In this document: piece after piece, positions 9,151 through 18,640 of the stretch
How positions within the stretch are numbered: the stretch's first letter is position 1
How the letters are laid out: each line of letters opens with the position of its first letter
Origin: Amphimedon queenslandica
Taxonomy: Eukaryota > Porifera > Demospongiae > Haplosclerida > Niphatidae
Direction of reading: 5' to 3'
Assembly: GCF_000090795.2 (NCBI RefSeq)
Contig: NW_003546305.1
Location: 70,083-91,621 of the forward strand
Length of the DNA: 21,539 nucleotides
The notes under the pieces: model-generated
The model's database searches: none
What the model was told of the DNA's origin: nothing
What the model saw: the letters and a program-made list of their open reading frames with translations, nothing else
Made by a program: the position numbers and the translations under genes

Positions 9151-9754
9151 TGAACTACTATAAGCCATTATATATACCTGTATAACACTTGTTTATTCAA
9201 TTAATAGCATTTTATTATAATATTTTAGACTATGGTGTAGTCACGTTCACCAGTTGATGTATGTGTGTGTGGATGGGTTGACTAGTGGATCTGGCTTGTA
9301 TGGTCTCCCCTATACAATCTATACATGATACTCCTTAACTATGGCAGCAATCTTGCTCCGTTAATTTTTCAGAATTCCTATTTTAATGAGTAAGGTGAGA
9401 AAGCATGTAAACTATTTATGGAAGATTAAAACTATTTTTTATTGTCTTACTTTACTTACTTGAGCCTAGTCACTTGTAGTTCATTTATATATATATAGTT
9501 TGAATTGTAATGAGGAAGAAGGCTTCACTGAGTGCCAGTCCAATGGCAGCAATTGTGTTTACTTCTTTATTTCTTCTAACTAAGACTTTTATAGGTTTCT
9601 ACCTTCTAGTGATTCTTGAGAATACTTTAGACATCATATTTGTTTTATTCTTGCTACAAAGCTCAGGACCTTGTTCTGCTTCTGAGTCACCATTTTGTTT
9701 TTAAATTACATACTACAAAAGAAATTTCTTAGATATAAATTTTCTGATAACAAA
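9151..9754. other. no supported gene; 5' flank of Helitron B
   Basis: AT-rich, with a short TA run at about 9487-9497. The plus-strand 64-codon frame at 9510-9704 encodes a hydrophobic peptide that looks like a chance ORF. The minus strand is also partly open there, without recognisable motifs. Helitron B's 5' terminus should fall here but was not identified. Confidence 0.4.
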
Positions 9755-10532
9755 ATGGATAAATAAATAAAGAAAATAAGAGGCGGCTAAATAAAGATTA
9801 TTGTGATCGTAATTATGGTCAAATATTGCATAGATATCGTTCTAATTACTCATACCTGCACCAAATAGTGAAGCAAAGGAATATTATTTTACGAAAATTA
9901 TTGAAGCATTATAATACAGCCCCAAAATAGTTGACGATTTATTACTATCAAGTATGAAAGGTGTAGATTTTGAGAACACATCATATGACAGTAAATGGAA
10001 TGCTGCATCAAGTCTGTTGTTAGTATCAGTTTTGAAAAACAGATCCCACAAAGTAGGCATATTGATACATGCCTCAAATAACATTAGGAAATTATTGAAT
10101 AGTTTTAGTGATTTTGGTGAGAAATGGTACACAAAAAATAGTGAGCCTTATTTTTATGAATCAGCATATTTGTATTGTAATGATAATTCTGATAGCCAAT
10201 TAGATAGTCCAATTGCAATCCCTGTTGATACAGATGGAATCTGTTATGTAGCCAGGATTGTTGATGAGTCATGCATTGATAGAACAGAAGAATGTAATGA
10301 TGATAGTGCCTCTGAATATGACAATTTTGGTAATAATAGCATGTACACTAATAAGAAAAAGCCTACCCTCAAATGGCACTGTACAGACAGGTGCAAACCT
10401 TTATTAGAAAGTGATGTTAGTTCTATCATTGAAGTTAGATGCATGTGATAATTGTCCTAAGAAGCATTACATGACAAGATCCCTGCATGGCGAAGAAATA
10501 GATCAAGAGCATGTACATGATTTGTGCGATAA

Positions 10533-10664
10533 TGCAAATATAACGATAATTGTGACCATAATTTAAAAAAGGTACCTGCAAATGTAACGATAATTATGAC
10601 CATAATTGACAAAAGGTACCTGCAAACGTAACGATAATTGTGACTATAATTGACAAAAGGTACC
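10533..10664 (+). repeat. three tandem 44-bp repeats
   Basis: Copies at 10533-10576, 10577-10620 and 10621-10664, each starting tgcaaa and ending ggtacc, with a few substitutions between copies. The third copy runs into the left inverted-repeat arm of the MITE-like element. The first bases of copy 1 (tgcaaatat) coincide with Helitron coding sequence and the candidate target duplication, so the repeat unit may include host flank. Confidence 0.85.
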
Positions 10665-10904
10665 TTATGGCGGTTTTTTAAATTCATCATTATAATGATA
10701 AACATCAACCTGTGAGTGCTCTGTTAGTCAAGCATTGTTGCTAAAAGTTACATAGTAACATTTTGCATTCTCTGCAGTAATTTTATCATAAATAGAGCCC
10801 TGTACTTTGATCTTTTACGCTCTAAAGACCAATTTTCCTATCCGCCATATGGTACCTTTTGTCAATTATGTTAAAAAAATGAAAATAACGTTGAAAAATA
10901 GTTT
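10542..10904. mobile_element. MITE-like non-autonomous element inserted in Helitron B
   Basis: The Helitron reading frame is clear up to about 10539 and again from 10911, and is absent between. Candidate 6-bp direct repeats, aaatat at 10536-10541 and 10905-10910, flank the insert. Inside it, 28-bp inverted repeats (10646-10673 and 10842-10869) match at 27 of 28 positions, built around ggtacc and ending in atggcgg toward the centre. No ORF is present. The arms are not at the very ends: about 104 bp of tandem repeat lie outside the left arm and about 35 bp outside the right. The superfamily is not assigned, and the 6-bp duplication is only a candidate. Confidence 0.6.
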
Positions 10905-12545
10905 AAATATTCTGAAATTGTTTGTGAAAGGATAGGCCATACTATTTTGTGTAGTAGTAATGATACTGATTGTAAAAGTATGATTCGTATTTTACGCAAT
11001 GCATCTGTTCATTATCCTATGTTGAGATGCCTTTTAGGACACTTGTATGCTGCTAGAAGTGCCCATTTAACAATAGATATTATTAATTCTTCTGATGCTG
11101 ATGGCGACATAGCACAATTAATAAATTTAAAAGTTAATGAAGCTGATGGGACTGACTTTCATAATGTGTATTAGGCTATAAATGATGGAGAAGAAGACCT
11201 ATTTAGAATACCAAACTTAGATAATGTACTTTATTTTCAGTATTTTAGATACTATTGATGATTTTAAGAAAGCTTTGTATGATCAGATTGTTAATGCTTG
11301 TAGCTGTGAGAGGCTTTTAAGAAAAAAGTTTGTCACTGAAGCTAATTATTTAGATAGCCATGTTTGAAATATCCTATTAGATTACATTAGAGACAATGAT
11401 CCTCCAGCATTAAATAAAGTTACGCATATTTGTAATCATTGTAAACTTATTATTAGGAAAAACAAAGTTCCAGCAAGTGTGCTCAATGGGTTACATTGTG
11501 AGCCACTATCCAAAGAATTGGATATTTGGATCCTTCAAGTTGCCAGTTAATAATACAGAGGGCCAAATGTTGTCAGACACTTGTTAGACTAGGCACATAC
11601 ACCTTAAAAGTGCATACATATAATTCTTTAAAGGCTCTTAAAGGTGCAATGTTTTATTTACTCCTTCCATTAGAAAAAACAATGGAAACTTTAAATGAGG
11701 CTGGTATAGATTCTAATCACTTGCCTAATCCAGAACTTGATGTTATTATTAATGGACAGCCTACTAAATCAAGTAATGTGTGGCATAGTTTAGTTGATGT
11801 AAATAAAATATAAGCAGCGTTAAGAAAATTTAAAGAAATAAATTGGCTTTATAGAAGTGTAGACGATGATTCAATTGACAAATCATCTAAAAAGGTTATA
11901 CAAGTAGTGAGCAATACTACTTGTAAAATGCTTGAAAAAGCAAAATTAATGATCAAGATTTAGAAGGCCATTCGGCATATACGATTAGAAATTTGATAAT
12001 AAAATTGCAACAGGTTCTGAAATCACTCAGTATAAATTAATGAATGTAAATGAAGCTCCTATTGACAAATGGCAAGAGCATCTTGATTTGTTATGCTTTC
12101 TTTCCAACTGGACAATATGGAGAGCATCAATTCAGACAAGGCTATCCAGCACAAAATTTATCATTTAGTGAATACATAAAATCAAGAATTTTAAACAAAG
12201 ATTCCCGATTTTGTACAAATGATTGATATTGCTTGCACTATTATGAATTAAAAATTAACAAAACCTTAAATCTGACATATATAATTTATTAAAAACATCA
12301 AGGGGCAACGTTGGTAAAACTGTGGCTGAAATATTAGAAAAAATGTGTTAGATGAAGAATTTGAGGGCAATTTAAGTACCATGTTCTCTTCAATACGGGG
12401 CACAAATCAAGATTGGTTCCGTGTGAAAGGTGAAGTCAAAGCAATGATTGCTGAGAATGGCTCACCAACGCTTTTCCACACATTAAGTTGTGCTGAATAC
12501 GATTCAGCTGATATAGCTCAATATTTAAGATGTATCCTCACTATT

Positions 12546-13158
12546 TGTCATATATCTTGTCGGAGTGGGATTGCTGCAAAGAGTGGGCTATATGTTACCA
12601 AAAGCATTTTTTGCTACGAGGCAATCACACCAATAACTATGCTTAAGTAGGAATTAGAATCGTGAAAGATCTATTGTTTTGTCGGGTAAAATTGTACAAT
12701 TTAATTAAGATATTTAGCTTTATTACTGAATGCCTCTAGTTGTACTACAAAAAGTTCCTAGTGTTGCTCACAACAGGCTTTATCATTGCATTTCACCCAG
12801 ATTTCAAGGTATAAAATGTTCATAAGTATCACAGGAGGATATTGAAGTAATAGATCAACATAACAGTACATACCTTGTAAATCAGGATGTGCCTTGTGGA
12901 TTTGAAACTGGGAGTTTTCAGTTGTACTTCAGGTCAAGATGGCTCTTCCTGTTCTCTCTCATAAATGTGCCATCATTCTTTACTTCCTAGTGTCAGTTGT
13001 GTATCATTACAATGAAGAAAACTGGTAGTAGAAGTTGCTATTGTCAGTGACCTTATACAAAATTCTATGTTTTATGCATCTGTTTACCAAAAACAAGCTG
13101 AACTACATGTAACTAAAGGATCTTGACGTTCACAAGAAGTAAAGATGAGAGTGAAAAT
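12546..13158 (+). pseudogene. unidentified decayed coding sequence
   Basis: Beyond the Helitron B break, coding-like stretches persist on the plus strand. About 12590-12700 reads MLPKAFFATRQSHQ followed by NRERSIVLSGKIVQFN across stops. 12730-12990 reads VPSVAHNRLYHCISPRFQG, a stop, then EDIEVIDQHNSTYLVNQDV and CGFETGSFQLYFRS, after which the frame shifts. The composition suggests a beta-rich domain, but I do not recognise the family. It could be part of the host gene or element into which Helitron B fell, or sequence captured by the Helitron. Confidence 0.35.
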
Positions 13159-13620
13159 GGTATGAATGTCACTGAAATGAAACAATCTCCTTGTGATGAT
13201 ACAGACTCTGGTTTTATTTTAAAAGATATTAAAGAATTTGCTTCTAATGTTACAGAGTTAGGGAGAAAAAACCAGTAGCATAAAAAATGCAGACATTTTG
13301 AAAGAGATAGAAGAGGCTAACTGTGATTGGAACCTTTCATAGTGCTCGTTTGTCCAGTGCACTGCACCACTTTAAATGGTTTCTTTTGTGGTAATGTTAA
13401 TAGTTCAAAATGTTAAAAATACGTAGTGAAAGAAGAGTTTGAGATATTGGTAAGGCAGCATGCCTCAGGCATGAATCATTTTCTCATGGATAGGTCTCAA
13501 AAAGACCAAAAGGCATTCAGATAGCTCTATATGATCCTTCAAAATACCTTATTCCTCAACATAAAAAACTACCAGGCAAAAGGCCTCATTCATTAAAAAA
13601 TTATGATGTAGAGAGCGAAA
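13159..13620 (+). pseudogene. unidentified decayed coding sequence, second part
   Basis: Plus-strand coding-like stretches continue. About 13160-13275 (DTDSGFILKDIKEFASNVTE) is followed by a one-base shift into SSIKNADILKEIEEANCDWN near 13280-13338. 13443-13605 (DIGKAACLRHESFSHG, a stop, then KRPKGIQIALYDPSKYLI) ends at TGA. The helix-like, charged composition and consistent strand suggest that these and the preceding remnant once belonged to one protein. No domain is recognised. Confidence 0.35.
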
Positions 13621-14214
13621 ATGGAGGCAAATGGTGACAGTATTCTAGTTTTTAAATAGAACAAATTAAAGTTCTGTATGCATTTAGTCATTGTTTTAGA
13701 AATGAAATAGTGATTTTTAATGTCATTATAATGTCATAAACTACGCCCATAGCTATGCTACTTTTCTATTAGCAGTTTAGTTAAAAGTGGTAGCAAAACA
13801 TAAATTTGCCTATAACTGTCGTCCAAAACTTTTTAGTCTACAAAACTTTTGTTCTGGGTGGGTCTGTCCTGTCATAGATATAGTATACAACAGGGATTAG
13901 AAACGGCTCAATATCACGTGATCATTTCATTAATACAATAAAAATTGTCAAAAAGCCATGGCGTCTTACGGGTTAAGAATCGATATTCAAGAATCTTCTC
14001 AGAAAAGTCTCGTGAAAGTCATCAGTCTAATGGCTTTTTAAGATTTGAGTAGTCCCCATTCTAGGAAAATAATTTCTCTTTTCAAGGTAATTTATGAACT
14101 CGTACCCTTTGAAATATAAATTATAGTATGATTTGACATCATTTCTCTCTATAGCTTCTATAGTGATAACACAACAGCTAATATGATGAGATGTCTATAT
14201 TGATGTGACTATCA
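13621..14214. other. no supported gene
   Basis: AT-rich, with a short atcacgtgat-type palindrome near 13913-13924. No coding signal above background. Confidence 0.4.
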
Positions 14215-14428
14215 TCAAATTGATTGAGCGTTTTTTACCTTAATTTTTTTAAGTCGTGTTCTATTTGGGACATCAAGAATAGTTGGACATACAGTGCAAT
14301 TTCTCCCTTTGGCAACTTCATTATTACTAATAAAATCTGTGGCATTAGTATTGTTTCCTAGGAATCTCACCAATGGAATAAGCTACAATGCAGTGAATTT
14401 CTTCCTGTGGATATTTGAAAATCAGTTT
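14215..14428 (-). CDS. candidate internal exon of an unidentified gene
   Basis: On the minus strand a good acceptor (ttctttatttcag, AG at 14430-14429) precedes LIFKYPQEEIHCIVAYSIG. A one-base shift near 14360 leads to NNTNATDFISNNEVAKGRN followed by CTVCPTILDVPNRTRLKK. A donor-like AAG/GTAAAA falls at 14239/14238; without it the frame ends at TGA (14215-14217). The residues look coding, but I do not recognise the protein and found no flanking exon. The frameshift suggests a decayed copy. The CxxC could be half of a metal site. Confidence 0.35.
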
Positions 14429-14649
14429 CTGAAATAAAGAATACTGCCGTCTATTTATTATTATTGATAAACTTGCCTTGCATGCAACTTTTATTGCATT
14501 CCAACTATAAGTTTTCACTATATGGAATTCTTATCAAGTGTTAGTGACACTGCAACATCTAGAAATATGAAATAAACAGGGTTTGTAATTTACATCTATA
14601 GGGCAGCCAATTTCAGTCCATAACGAGCATCTATATTATTTATCCGAGC

Positions 14650-14707
14650 GTTTCCAATCCCTATGGTATACCATATACTTCATAACTACGTGACATGGAT
14701 TGGAAAC
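14650..14707. repeat. nested palindromes at the left end of the 812-bp inverted-repeat segment
   Basis: gtttccaatcc (14650-14660) pairs perfectly with ggattggaaac (14697-14707). Between them lies a perfect 14-bp palindrome, tatggtataccata (14662-14675). The right arm of this hairpin overlaps the long-range inverted repeat that starts at 14686. Confidence 0.75.
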
Positions 14708-15497
14708 TGATGACATCACATGGACAGACTCTGTAATGGTGGAAAAGCAACGGAAGGACTACACAAGCTCTTCCCCAAGTCTGCAACTGTGTTAATTTGT
14801 TTCTTTTACTGTTGATGAGTAGATAGGTCTTACGAGTTCTTAAACATAGTTTTGCTGACAGAATCTTCTCCCATGTTGTCATTGAAATTGCCCTTGAGAT
14901 GGCACAAGTAAATAAAAACAGTTATTATTTATTCACTGTATGGTCTATGGCTTGGCTAATAGCCTATCCTTATGTCAAAAATTCAAAAGTTTTTTGTCGT
15001 GTAATCCTTTTCCTTAGTTTAAATTTTATCTAAAGATATAGGTTAAGTAGATGGGCCTCTGAAACTGCACATTTTGGCACTTCATGGCTCGTACTTAGCG
15101 CTTGTGGTACTGTAACTGTCCTATCCTAATGCAGCTTTGTTTGATGCACATTCACATACTATAATTTGTTTAGTTTTAGTTACTCCAAGCAACTTATAGG
15201 TTAAATAGATTTCACTATTATCACGCATTGTGAAAAAGCTCACTTTTTCTCATTTTACATCAAAACAAAGCATGAAACCCCAGTTTTAACAATTGCAAAT
15301 AATAGAATAAACCTCCAGTAACAGTTTAAGCTGCCTTAAAGTTTGCTTCAAGCTATATGTAATCTGGCAGTTCTCTTGGCCATTTCAACAAAGCGGCCAA
15401 AGGAGATTAGAAGAAAGATGATTACAAAGTCAGTCGGTGTCCACTTACATTGATTTGAATGGGATCATGTGATCAGTTTCCAATCCATATTACGTAG
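14686..15497. mobile_element. 812-bp segment bounded by 26-bp inverted repeats
   Basis: ctacgtgacatggattggaa and the bases after it (14686-14711) recur as reverse complement at 15472-15497, matching 24 of 26. This is consistent with the termini of a small DNA transposon. No transposase is recognisable inside. A 73-codon minus-strand ORF starts at 14882 and runs out through the left arm; an alternative frame of it (TVADLGKSLCSPSVAFPP) also looks partly coding. No target duplication was established, and the Tc1-like pseudogene begins 130 bases to the right. The segment may be a MITE, or an older element decayed inside. Confidence 0.5.
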
Positions 15498-15628
15498 CTA
15501 TAAAATTAATGGGTACTGCGCTTTTCACTTCACTTGGACCTTACTCTGCATATCCTGTTTATAGTGCAGTGTTTAGATCCACGTGCATGCAGTTTAGCAC
15601 CCATTAATTAGAATTGAAAGCTTATAGA

Positions 15629-16521
15629 ATGTCATCCTGTGAAAAACCTCACACCAAAGACTTTTCCAGTGACATTTTGTGGAGGGTAATGTGGGTGACA
15701 CTAAGAAAGGAGCTGTCTTGTAGAGAAATATCCAGCCAATTATGCAATGGCTATGGTACTGTGGTGAGAGCACTTCATACCTTAAAATGACTGATGAAAT
15801 GTGTACTCAATGTTAAAGGTCCAATAGGGAGCACCAATGCTCAATAGATGAGTACCATGAGTATTATATGGTAAAACTTATATTTAAGTGTGCAACTCTT
15901 TATTTAAATCAAATATGTAATTCTGTTCAAAGGGCAACAAATCAAGGTTTCACAATTGACAGTATAATTGCGTTCTAAAAAAATATGGCTACACTAGAAA
16001 GAAAATTCAAAAAGAGTAGCTGTACATTGTTGATGTAATTTAAGAACAGCTTTTATGGCGGAAATGCTTTTGTTTGAGCGAAAAGTATTTGTATGAGTTG
16101 ATGACACGGGAACTGACACATGAGACTTCGTGAGAAAATATGGTTATTGAATCTAAGGTCAGAGAGCAGAGAAACAATTTTGTATCTGGAAGAAGAATAA
16201 ATGAACATCAACTCAAGGAAATGTTGCTCAATATCTAACTGATGAAACAATCGATACAGGCCACTTTTATGACTTTGTTCATGGAGACCTGTTCCTAACC
16301 TTCACTCATTTGATGGCACTTCATCTTCATCCATGATTATTATGGATAACTTTTCAGTTCACCACAAAGAACCTATCATTTCACTGCTAAATAAATTAGG
16401 CATTGTTGTAACATTGTTGCCACTGTAGAGCCCTGATATGAACTCTTCAAAGGAAGCATTTAGTTACCTTATATCATACTTAAAAGATAAATTGAAGCTA
16501 CAGGAAATACAATACAAGTAA
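15629..16521 (+). pseudogene. Tc1/mariner-type (IS630 family) transposase
   Basis: ATG at 15629 starts MSSCEKPHTKDFSSDILWRV and continues with LRKELSCREISSQLCNGYGT, a helix-turn-helix DNA-binding N-terminus, up to TGA near 15790. The middle (15790-16250) is heavily decayed, and the first catalytic Asp region is not identifiable. The frame recovers with TGHFYDFVHGDLF (16255-16293), then PNLHSFDGTSSSSMIIMDNF, where MDN carries the second catalytic Asp, followed by SVHHKEPIISLLNKLGIVV, and SPDMNSSKEAFSYLISYLK near the third acidic residue, ending at TAA 16519-16521. Related transposases have Glu where the first residue of KEAFS sits here, so the catalytic Glu may be lost. The family performs cut-and-paste transposition at TA. 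Length (about 295 codons) is near normal. Clearly dead. Confidence 0.72.
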
Positions 16522-16794
16522 TTCACACTGCAAATGAGACCATAACTGTACATATAAATAATAAATGGACAACTGATTCAGGTTACAATCACAAATTATC
16601 ACTAAATTGACAGTTGTCCAATGTCATTCATAATTTTAGCTTGAAACTGATTATACTGTTATTGAGTTCAACCTTGAGCCTTCACATCTTGCTACTTTTG
16701 CAACTGATCCATACTATCACAATGTAACTGGATTTATTTACCTGGGCATAAAAGCATGAAACAGACTTTTCTTAGCTTTGTTGCGAAAGAATGG
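16522..16794 (+). other. short coding-like remnant and an inverted repeat
   Basis: Plus-strand frames read HTANETITVHINNKWTTDSG and, after a stop and shift, ETDYTVIEFNLEPSHLATFA (to a TGA near 16758). The NxS/T sites and pattern faintly recall an extracellular fibronectin-III-like strand, but the evidence is thin. ggacaactg at about 16566-16574 pairs with cagttgtcc at about 16610-16618, which could be part of an element end near the Tc1-like pseudogene. Confidence 0.25.
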
Positions 16795-17046
16795 TTAGTT
16801 AGGAGAGACTCATTTTTCTTTATTGGCACAAAATGGGGCCATGCTTTGATTTGCTCAACTGTGAATGATTCTGCATGTTTGTCTAATAACTGACAGCAAT
16901 TTCATCAGCTTCACTCATCTTTTCAGCAGGAAAATTACCTTTTGATTAGTTTCTGGGCCTAGAAACCACTGTATTATCAGTACACTTCTTTTTTGCAGGT
17001 GGCTCATTATCATCATTACTATGAGATCTAGTATCAGGTGAACTAC
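16795..17046 (-). pseudogene. remnant 1 of an uncharacterised (sponge-type) protein family
   Basis: On the minus strand the frame reads SSPDTRSHSNDDNEPPAKKK, followed after one stop by FPAEKMSEADEIAV. A frameshift leads to QLLDKHAESFTVEQIKAW and then FVPIKKNES. The layout is a basic, Lys-rich linker, a short acidic segment starting SEADEI, an EKH/DKH-like motif, and a conserved Trp followed by a Lys/His-rich stretch. It matches the C-terminal half of the protein at 20732-21539, where the corresponding parts are KAKKRKRG, SEECDTIFQQLKEKHHKM and VWLWAKLIDSGRHESYE. The N-terminal half is not recognisable upstream. Function unknown. Confidence 0.5.
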
Positions 17047-17314
17047 AGCTTTAAAGCACTACAACAATATTTCTTTTGAACCTGAGATCACATACATATC
17101 TGTCGAATCAGTGTCATTATGAAGCTATATCTGCCTATAGTCGGTGCAAGTTGAGTTGTCACAGGAAGTAAATCAATTTTTGCATCATCAAAATGTCACT
17201 ACTAGCCACACCCAAAAATGGTGGTACAGTGCAAGTAAGCTCTTTTATTGAGTGTTTCTTCACCACTAAGACTCTTTGTCATCTGTTTAATCCTTGCTTT
17301 GGATACTACTACCT
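17047..17314. other. no supported gene
   Basis: AT-rich sequence. It would contain the N-terminal half of the preceding minus-strand remnant if that survived, but no convincing frame is seen. Confidence 0.4.
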
Positions 17315-17584
17315 TTAATTATCACTGGCTGGACCTTTTTCCGTTATAAAGTTGACAAAGACCTCGGATACGGAAGATATCAACCTAGATTGAGGATGAT
17401 GAAGAATAACTAGAACCAAGAAGGCTGTAGACAGATGTAGCAGTATGTTTCCAGCAGCAAGGTCTGCTAGTTGAATACCAGCTTCTCTAGAGGACCTTAT
17501 CCATTTTTTTATTTTATAAATAAAAAAAACATTTATAGTAATGAAATGCAAATGATATTCACGAGTGTGATGTAGCCTACACAT
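17315..17584 (-). CDS. uncertain 89-codon ORF
   Basis: An uninterrupted minus-strand frame from ATG 17584 to a stop at 17315. The first third is low-complexity and AT-rich (FFIYKIKKW). The rest, AGIQLADLAAGNILLHLSTA then VSEVFVNFITEKGPASDN, has plausible composition with a hydrophobic Leu/Ile stretch. No domain is recognised, and the plus strand is also partly open here. It could be a chance ORF or an exon. Weak call. Confidence 0.2.
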   Translation of the reverse strand: MCRLHHTREYHLHFITINVFFIYKIKKWIRSSREAGIQLADLAAGNILLHLSTAFLVLVILHHPQSRLISSVSEVFVNFITEKGPASDN

Positions 17585-17596
17585 AATGATTCATCA

Positions 17597-17801
17597 TGGC
17601 GGCTCCCTTTGAACTAGGGTGGAAGAACCCATTCAGAACCTTCCAGAGTACCTAGAGACTCAAGAATTAGTACAGATTTTCGGAAGAACCCATTTTGCAA
17701 GCATACTAAATGTCAGGTTGCTAGCATTAGTGATTAAAAAAGTTATAAGGGGTGATACTTGGGCAACTCAACTTCAACCAACTATACCTTTAGCTCCATG
17801 A
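17597..17801 (+). CDS. uncertain short ORF after a Kozak-like ATG
   Basis: A good eukaryotic start context (catcATGGcgg at about 17595-17600) begins MAAPFELGWKNPFRTF but stops soon. A second frame from 17619 is open for 60 codons, EEPIQNLPEYLETQELVQIF then RTHFASILNVRLLALVIKK, with a balanced amphipathic composition. A donor-like GTAAGT lies at about 17890. This could be a first exon with a shift or a chance ORF; no homology is recognised. A related word (gaagaaccca) occurs twice within it, near 17621 and 17683. Confidence 0.25.
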
Positions 17802-17920
17802 CCTACTTCAATAAATTTGGTCTATGTAAATTATGTCGCATTGTGCCAATAGTGCCTCTTTCAATAGAGCCATTTCTGCAAATTTCTCAGTAAGTTGTAG
17901 TCAGTGAATTTTGTATTCAC

Positions 17921-18041
17921 CTTCCCTATCATCCCAGCCACTTCATCACTACCCACGCAATTAACACACAGCCATTGATAGTGAGGTGCTATGTATGTGC
18001 ACACAAAAGCTATCACAACAACAAATATCAAATATAATTCA
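17921..18041 (+). repeat. dispersed direct repeat of about 120 bp, copy 1
   Basis: Starts cttccctatcatcccagcca and ends aaatataattca. The second copy lies at 18635-18752 in the same orientation, clearly alignable with substitutions and small indels. Probably two copies of a short interspersed or MITE-type repeat. Confidence 0.8.
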
Positions 18042-18582
18042 GTACAAAACATGATTACTACAATGTAGAGTGTCACATTAGTTCATCTAAATTCAGCTTA
18101 TAGCTATCATAGCTCCTGATGCTCCTTGTGATATCATTTTATTTTGAAGTGACCTGCTCTCTTCACGGGAAGAAACTGCCTGGAGCATGGAGAGAAAAAA
18201 CCAATCTTTACTGGAAAAATAACAATGTGCTTAGGTAGAAAAAACCCATTAGCCTGTACCTACTGTGAAGCAACCTAATCAGAGAAAATAGATGTGGATT
18301 ACCAAGGAAGACTTATCTCACACATAGCTCCGACTATAATACTAACATTGATTAGTCACTGGCCCGTCACAATAGCACCAGTAATACTAAATCTCTCATC
18401 AAAAGTACTGCCAATTGGAATTATAAAAACTTAAACATATACTAGACCATCCTGCAGTAAAAAATAATTTAAATTGGAAATAGCTTGTGTGCGGTGTAAA
18501 GTAACCTAGCAATGCTGTACTGGACTACACACTGCACCTTTTATACTACCTATAAAACCACACAGTATTAAACACATTTCTT
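18042..18582. other. no supported gene between the two direct repeats
   Basis: AT-rich unique sequence with no recognisable coding signal on either strand. Confidence 0.45.
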
Positions 18583-18640
18583 GGGGAGCTTATTTCCTGA
18601 CTAATGCATTCTTTTTAAACGTCAGGAAATGCACCTCCCC
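18583..18640. repeat. inverted repeat at the edge of direct-repeat copy 2
   Basis: Left arm 18583-18601 (ggggagcttatttcctgac) and right arm 18621-18640 (gtcaggaaatgcacctcccc) pair with a perfect 10-bp inner stem, a loop of 19 bases and a 6-bp outer stem. The right arm overlaps the start of repeat copy 2, so the hairpin may be the repeat's terminal structure. Confidence 0.65.

Larger units (their letters stand above)
9755..12545 (+). mobile_element. Helitron B: N-terminal part of a second, different Helitron
   Basis: A decayed Helitron of another lineage in plus orientation, head to head with Helitron A. It contains a DUF6570-like segment and the first part of Helitron_like_N. Recognisable Helitron sequence ends near 12545, before the HUH motif and the whole helicase. 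The loss could be a 5'-only capture, a deletion or an insertion at that point. A MITE-like element of about 363 bp interrupts it at 10542-10904. Confidence 0.8.
9755..12545 (+). pseudogene. Helitron B Rep protein, N-terminal region (DUF6570 plus partial Helitron_like_N)
   Basis: The frame is traceable through many shifts: 9781-9930 (RRLNKDYCDRNYGQILHRYR), 9921-10448, 10441-10539, then after an insertion 10911-11258, 11250-11510, 11526-11940, 11985-12220 and 12345-12540. The segment 11431-11800 carries a CxxC pair (CNHC at 11431-11442), then VPASVLNGLHCEPLS, QRAKCCQTLVRLGTY and NSLKALKGAMFYL, which fits the DUF6570 region that precedes Rep in many animal Helitrons. Downstream, FPTGQYGEH, EYIKSRILNKDSRF, EGNLSTMFSSIRGT and TLFHTLSCAEYDSADIA are Helitron_like_N signatures. 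The HUH and tyrosine motifs are absent because homology stops near 12545. The residue pattern between 9954 and 10448 is of unknown function. Inactive. Confidence 0.8.

Noticed and set aside
9510-9704. 64-codon hydrophobic plus-strand ORF, possibly a membrane peptide
   Set aside because: T-rich DNA gives Phe/Leu-rich peptides by chance. No context or motif supports a gene.
9884-10444. Minus-strand ORFs of 82 and 66 codons opposite Helitron B
   Set aside because: The plus strand here is in frame with upstream and downstream Helitron segments; the antisense ORFs lack motifs.
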